This document shows, piece by piece, positions 62,801 to 64,000 of a stretch of DNA of 64,000 nt. The notes below the pieces were generated by a model. It was not told the origin of the DNA. It saw nothing but the letters and a program-made list of their open reading frames with translations, and did no database searches. The DNA is from Mimachlamys varia (lineage: Eukaryota > Mollusca > Bivalvia > Pectinida > Pectinidae). Positions within the stretch are counted from its first letter, which is position 1. Each line of letters begins with the position of its first letter. The translations under genes were made by a program, and so were the position numbers. The stretch is taken from contig OX392536.1 of NCBI GenBank assembly GCA_947623455.1, positions 37,639,465 through 37,703,464 on the forward strand. Reading direction: 5' to 3'.

Positions 62801-64000
62801 CCATGTGTAGATGTGCATGCAGGGTTTCGTTTGTCAAAATTTTGGTTGCCATGGTAACCAGGTCACTATACATAGGTTTCCATAATAAAATGTTGTCCGG
62901 ACAACTCCTCCTAAACTACTGGATCAATTTCAATAAAACTTGGCAGTATTGTTGGGGACCATGTGTAGATGTGCATGCAGAGTTTCGTTTGTCAAAATTT
63001 TGGTTGCCATGGTAACCAGGTCACTATACACAGGTTTCCGTAATAACGTGTTGTCCGGACAACTTCCTATAAACCACTGGATCGAGTTTAATGAAACTTG
63101 GCAGTATTGTTGGGGACCATGTGTAGATGTGCATGCAGAGTTTTGTTTGTCAAAATTTTGGTTGCCATGGTAACCAGGTCACTATACACAGGTTTCCATT
63201 ATAATGTGTTGTCCGGACAACTCCTCCTAAACTACTGGATCAATTTCAGTGAAACTTGGCAGTATTGTTGGGGACCATGTATAGATTTGCATACAGGGTT
63301 TCGTTTGTCAAAATTTTGGTTGCCATGGTAATGAGGTGACTATACACAGGTTTCCGTAATAACATGATGTCTGGACAACTTCTTCTAAACTACTGGGTCA
63401 TTTTCAATGAAACTTCGCAGTAAGTAATGTTGAGGATTACTATACACAGGTTAAAATACTTTCTTTATTCATTCAGTGAGTTTCACAAGTTGAAACATAC
63501 ATATGCATCCACATTGTTGATATGAAATCTACACTGTAATGTATGTAAGACCAAAGGTGCCTTCTTTGTTTTTGTTTTTTAGATATGCGGTGATACATAG
63601 TAATATCAAATAATACATTATATAATGCATGTTATATACAACTTGTACTACATCATGTTTTTTTCAAAAACATGTCAGACACCTCTAAGAAGAGGTAGTG
63701 GGGGGGGGGGGGGGGGGGGTATTAGTCAGCCATCGGCTTACAGTTCTAGTTAATCCTATCACTAACAAATAGCTCCTATGGAACCTATAATGTTTTGTCT
63801 TCAGTGTTTGAAAGGATATATTTAAAACAGAATTAGATGTTACACAGATTAATTTTCCAATGAATTGTCCCTGATGAAATGTTTTGTATGCCCCTACAGA
63901 GCCGGTACATTAAGTGGTTACTGTGTGAAGACCCTGGAGGTAGACCTACCGCTACAGAGATACTGGAAAGTCACATGATGGCGAGCTACTGTCACAACCC
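45827..64000 (+). CDS. EIF2AK3: PERK / eIF2-alpha kinase 3, 18 exons seen, 3' end beyond window
   Basis: Exons: 45827-46056, 47781-47910, 48491-48688, 49144-49277, 49695-49819, 50664-50779, 51435-51579, 52032-52163, 53703-53837, 54176-54311, 56769-56865, 57827-57912, 58616-58738, 59293-59430, 60158-60941, 61220-61384, 62210-62374, 63900-past the end. Exons 1-17 total 3039 bp and join in phase with GT/AG borders. PERK is an ER-membrane type I protein: its luminal half senses unfolded protein, and its cytosolic kinase phosphorylates eIF2-alpha to lower translation in the unfolded-protein response. Matching blocks include [58 protein letters not shown], a transmembrane helix, and a kinase with a long insert. 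The ATG at 45827 follows directly an in-frame TAG, which fixes the earliest start. About 1046 residues are seen against 1116 in human PERK. Confidence 0.96.
46372..46440 (-). pseudogene. tRNA-like sequence (pseudogene or SINE head)
   Basis: On - it reads GCTCAGTCGGTAGAGCATCG (D-arm and A box), GGGCTGAAAAGCC (anticodon arm, GAA in the tRNA-Phe position) and AGGTTCGAGCCC (B box and T loop). The acceptor ends do not pair and the T stem is broken beyond two pairs. It is therefore not a working tRNA gene. It lies in PERK intron 1. Confidence 0.6.
47165..47558. mobile_element. TTAA-ended MITE, full copy
   Basis: TTAAAGGCCCAATATACG at the left mirrors CGTATATTGGGCCTTTAA at the right. It is non-coding, 394 bp. 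A truncated copy is at 17100-17346. The TTAA at both ends suggests a piggyBac-type target. It lies in PERK intron 1. Confidence 0.85.
47980..48350. mobile_element. TA-flanked MITE, internally deleted copy
   Basis: Homologous to 19373-19829 throughout, but about 90 bp shorter in the middle. Ends: TACAGTGCACTCC and GGAATCCACTGTA. It lies in PERK intron 2. Confidence 0.78.
50872..51304. repeat. 44-bp minisatellite in PERK intron 6
   Basis: About ten units of TCAGGGTATAGTCCAGGC then TATATCCCTGAGGTGTTGTG and ACTGGG. One unit is shortened. It contains many GT and AG words but no strong splice site. Confidence 0.9.
52205..52400 (+). mobile_element. Hairpin-ended element fragment (GCCCCC family)
   Basis: Begins with the palindrome ATGCCCCCGCCATGAAATGG through GGGGCAT, then GTCCGTCC words and a core that starts AAATAACTACTGATCGG. 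The layout is that of a reversed pearl-like element, but the far end is not clear. It lies in PERK intron 8, 40 bp past exon 8. Confidence 0.55.
52991..53407. mobile_element. hAT-like MITE inside the PERK splice-acceptor repeat
   Basis: Ends: TAGGGCTGGGC and the inverted-like ACCCAGCTCTA, 417 bp, with many ACCGGTATACCG-type palindromes inside. It is flanked by TAATATAT (52983-52990) and TAATGTAT (53408-53415), a 7-of-8 match. The left flank TGTAACATTGGGTGTAAT is itself part of the 55-bp repeat that resumes on the right. Confidence 0.8.
53411..53726 (+). repeat. Six 55-bp tandem copies of a PERK splice acceptor
   Basis: Each unit carries ATGTATGTTTTCAG and CCCCATCAAGAACCCCTTGG, that is, the polypyrimidine/AG end of intron 8 and the first bases of exon 9. 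AG ends fall at 53427, 53482, 53537, 53592, 53647 and 53702, exactly 55 bp apart. Only the last joins exon 9 in frame. Using upstream ones adds 55n bp, and copies 1, 3 and 5 meet a TAA at once (CTGTAA or GTGTAA). Confidence 0.95.
54746..54920. repeat. 40-bp tandem repeat, 4.4 copies
   Basis: Unit TTGTACTCCCCTTTGGAGAT then ACAAAAATAGAAAGGCCATG. The fifth copy breaks off after 15 bases where the 1.8-kb TTAA-ended element begins. Confidence 0.92.
54924..56704. mobile_element. 1.8-kb TTAA-ended DNA element, copy 2
   Basis: Ends TTAAAGGGGCATCCCGC and GCGGGATGCCCCTTTAA are perfectly inverted. The interior is homologous to 37310-39102 but diverged, with no transposase frame. The ends are better kept than in copy 1, so this copy is probably younger. 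It fills most of PERK intron 10. Confidence 0.85.
58616..64000 (+). CDS. EIF2AK3: PERK cytosolic kinase exons (13-18, partial)
   Basis: The Gly loop is [11 protein letters not shown]. The ATP lysine is in YAVKRI and the helix-C glutamate in [14 protein letters not shown]. The 784-bp exon 15 carries the acidic, Ser-rich kinase insert (about 200 residues, including IVF and EDSGC words shared with human PERK), then [19 protein letters not shown] and the catalytic LMHRDLK. Exon 16 gives PSNIFF, the DFG motif in [11 protein letters not shown], and the activation segment with VGTKLYM. The usual SPEQ/APE position reads GPEL, an uncommon change. Exon 17 gives [20 protein letters not shown] and TQMERVRTM, a signature of eIF2-alpha kinases. 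Exon 18 begins [20 protein letters not shown] and is cut by the window. The catalytic residues are intact, so an active kinase is expected. Confidence 0.94.
59152..59241. mobile_element. Tiny MITE (TTAACTCATTC family)
   Basis: TTAACTCATTCACCCCTGA faces TCAGGGGTGAATG over about 50 bases. It is related to 22080-22167. It ends about 50 bp before PERK exon 14. Confidence 0.6.
59636..60055. mobile_element. Hairpin-ended element (GTCGCC family)
   Basis: Opens with TGTCGCCTGAAAAGGCGACA (a perfect hairpin). About 1.7 diverged units of about 145 bp follow, each with GATAACTTGAGT and AAAAGTGCT(C/T)GTTTGGGATT. The far end near TTCCGTGGAATTCTTGTT is approximate. It lies in PERK intron 14. Confidence 0.6.
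61519..61925. mobile_element. Hairpin-ended element (GTCTCCC family)
   Basis: Opens AGTCTCCCGCCGGTTCCCGG then GGGACT (hairpin), followed by GTCCGTCC. Two diverged core units share CATCACTTTAA or TATCACTTAAA and CATGGGGTATGGGTTCG-like words. The end is approximate. It lies in PERK intron 16. Confidence 0.55.
62651..63757 (-). mobile_element. Pearl/Helentron-like element with a 158-bp core, reversed
   Basis: The palindrome TACCCCCCCGCAACG...TTAGGGGGGGTA comes first, then a GTCTGTCC microsatellite (62695-62727). Four to five 158-bp units follow, with GTTGTCCGGACAACTCCTCC and TTGGTTGCCATGGTAACCAG, each rich in small palindromes. A poly-G run is at 63699-63719 and the far end is near ACAGTTCTAGTT. 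The order is the mirror of the 26.7- and 30.2-kb elements. It lies in PERK intron 17. Confidence 0.72.

Noticed and set aside
62782..63331. Three overlapping 77-codon plus-strand frames
   Set aside because: They are the same frame of the 158-bp core units of a hairpin-ended element.

Overview
The window is animal nuclear DNA: short coding exons bounded by GT/AG sites, long AT-rich introns and very many repeats. The best guess is a bivalve mollusc. The reason is the abundance of hairpin-ended elements with tandem cores and an ACGG-type microsatellite, the layout known from oyster 'pearl' (Helentron-like) repeats. Species cannot be told from sequence alone.

Four protein genes can be reconstructed by hand. 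(1) At the left edge, on +, is the 3' end of a monocarboxylate-transporter-like (MCT/SLC16) gene, with its last exon at 697-959. (2) Facing it tail to tail is a complete 5-exon MCT paralogue on - (2722-8823, 477 aa). (3) A complete 15-exon MCMBP gene (MCM-complex binding protein, about 628 aa) lies on - (18654-40686). It carries a probable minor-spliceosome (U12) intron, and two E2F-like sites lie just upstream. (4) Head to head with it is EIF2AK3/PERK on + (45827 to beyond 64000, 18 exons seen, about 1046 aa), from signal peptide through the luminal domain, transmembrane segment and most of the kinase; the C-terminus runs off the window.

Region by region. 1-9 kb holds the convergent MCT pair. 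9-13.4 kb holds decayed reverse-transcriptase (RT) fragments and SINE-like pieces. 13.4-17.1 kb holds a CR1/L2-type non-LTR retrotransposon on -, with a PHD-finger ORF1 and a frameshifted endonuclease-RT ORF2. 18.6-40.7 kb is MCMBP, whose introns hold a 1.37 kb array of 33-bp units, two pearl-like elements, several MITEs and a perfect 54-bp-arm fold-back. 40.7-45.8 kb is the divergent intergenic spacer, with palindromes and a 34-bp minisatellite. 45.8-64 kb is PERK, whose introns hold further MITEs, minisatellites and hairpin-ended elements.

The host genes are conserved single functions (replication-complex handling, ER-stress sensing, solute transport) and do not form a pathway together. The notable material is in how repeats meet genes: a six-fold tandem copy of a PERK splice acceptor, a hAT-like MITE inside that array, the U12-type intron in MCMBP, and nested palindromes. 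I found no novel multi-gene system.
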